Positions 5,554-6,300 of a DNA stretch of 6,300 nucleotides are shown here, piece by piece. This DNA comes from Alphaproteobacteria bacterium (lineage in GTDB: Bacteria; Pseudomonadota; Alphaproteobacteria; ATCC43930; CGMCC-115725). Made by a program: the position numbers and the translations under genes. The stretch is taken from positions 1-6,300 of the forward strand of contig JASHRZ010000284.1 of assembly GCA_030037055.1 (NCBI GenBank), written 5' to 3'. Every line of letters starts with the position of its first letter. Position 1 is the stretch's first letter. The notes under the pieces were generated by a model. The model worked only from the letters and a program-made list of their open reading frames with translations, was not told the origin of the DNA and ran no database searches.

Positions 5554-6300
5554 GCTCGCCGCAGGGTCCCCCGGCTTCGCCCAGGATTTCGCCGCCCTCG
5601 TCGCTGCCAAACGCGAGGCGGAGGCGGATGTCGACGCCGCGGTCGCCGCGATCCTCTCGGAGGTGAGAGCGCGCGGCGACGCCGCAGTGATCGACTATAC
5701 CAAGCACTTCGATCAGCTCGAGCTCACGCCCGAGACGCTCCGCATCCCGCTGCGCGACATCGCCGCCGCGGCGAAATCCTGCCCTGGGGCGACCTTGGCC
5801 GCGCTGCGGCTGGCGGCCGAGCGCATCGAGGCTTATCATCGGCGGCAAATCCCCGAGGATTTCTCGTACAGCGACGCGGTCGGCGTGCGGCTCGGCGCGC
5901 GCTGGCGGGCGATTGACGCCGTCGGGCTCTACGTGCCGGGCGGTACCGCAGCCTATCCTTCTTCGGTGCTGATGAACGCGATACCCGCCAAAGTGGCCGG
6001 GGTAGCGCGGGTGGTCATGGTCGTGCCGGCGCCGCGGGGCGTGCTCAACCCGCTGGTCCTGGCGGCGGCCGAGCTTGCCGGCGTCGGCGAGATCTATCGC
6101 ATCGGCGGCGCACAGGCGGTGGCTGCGCTTGCCTACGGCACCGCCAGCATTGCCGCCGTCGACAAGATCGTTGGACCCGGCAACGCCTATGTCGCGGCGG
6201 CAAAACGGCAGGTTTTCGGCACGGTCGGCATCGACGTGATCGCGGGTCCTTCTGAGATCCTCGTCGTCGCGGACCGGCGCAACGACCCCGCCTGGATCGC
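5543..6300 (+). CDS. hisD: Histidinol dehydrogenase (HisD), 5' part, cut by window edge
   Basis: EC 1.1.1.23. A zinc-dependent, NAD-dependent enzyme that oxidises L-histidinol to L-histidine in two steps, the end of the pathway opened by HisG. The first 252 residues are present, of about 430 usual. Visible motifs are RARGDAAVIDYTKHFD (42-57), GLYVPGGTAAYPSSVLMNAI (128-147), IGGAQAVAALAYGT (187-200), VDKIVGPGNAYVAAAKR (206-222) and GIDVIAGPSEILVVAD (229-244). The zinc ligands in the family's SQAEH-type motif and the C-terminal catalytic Glu-His lie beyond the right edge, so they cannot be checked. The ATG at 5543 overlaps the hisG stop by 11 bases. The frame is open to the edge with no sign of damage. 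Confidence 0.98.
   Translation, partial: MPLRLAAGSPGFAQDFAALVAAKREAEADVDAAVAAILSEVRARGDAAVIDYTKHFDQLELTPETLRIPLRDIAAAAKSCPGATLAALRLAAERIEAYHRRQIPEDFSYSDAVGVRLGARWRAIDAVGLYVPGGTAAYPSSVLMNAIPAKVAGVARVVMVVPAPRGVLNPLVLAAAELAGVGEIYRIGGAQAVAALAYGTASIAAVDKIVGPGNAYVAAAKRQVFGTVGIDVIAGPSEILVVADRRNDPAWI

Overview
The window looks like a GC-rich alphaproteobacterial chromosome, most likely Hyphomicrobiales or Rhodospirillales. The grounds are the high GC with strong third-position bias, the alphaproteobacterial order murA - DUF2948 - hisG - hisD, the short regulatory-type HisG, and protein sequences close to that class. I cannot name a genus.

Left part (1-699): no protein gene is supported. The clear landmark is the 5' half of a tRNA-Thr(GGU) gene on the minus strand (447 down to 411). 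It is perfect through the anticodon loop and then stops. Beyond the break, GC drops to about 49% (301-420, counted by hand). The far left (20-185) has several small inverted repeats but no convincing gene. This looks like the scar or edge of an inserted or rearranged segment whose remainder lies left of the window.

Middle (700-2770): two adjacent exported proteins of unknown function, a DUF3300 protein (GTG start, strong Shine-Dalgarno) and a DUF2950 protein 40 bases downstream. Both begin with a signal peptide. They probably form one transcription unit acting in the periplasm or at the envelope. A 59-residue basic protein (2811-2990) follows, of the sort found just upstream of murA in alphaproteobacteria.

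Right part (3124-6300): a tightly packed housekeeping unit. It holds murA (first committed step of peptidoglycan synthesis), a DUF2948 protein 12 bases downstream, hisG with a TTG start 30 bases further on, and hisD, which overlaps the end of hisG by 11 bases and runs off the right edge. HisG performs the first step of histidine synthesis and HisD the last two. Spacing and overlap suggest co-transcription, with a possible promoter near 3003-3031. No clear rho-independent terminator with a T-tract was seen anywhere.

I did not find a new defence, mobile or regulatory system that the sequence can prove. The points most worth a second look are the broken tRNA junction and the uncharacterised DUF3300-DUF2950 exported pair beside it.
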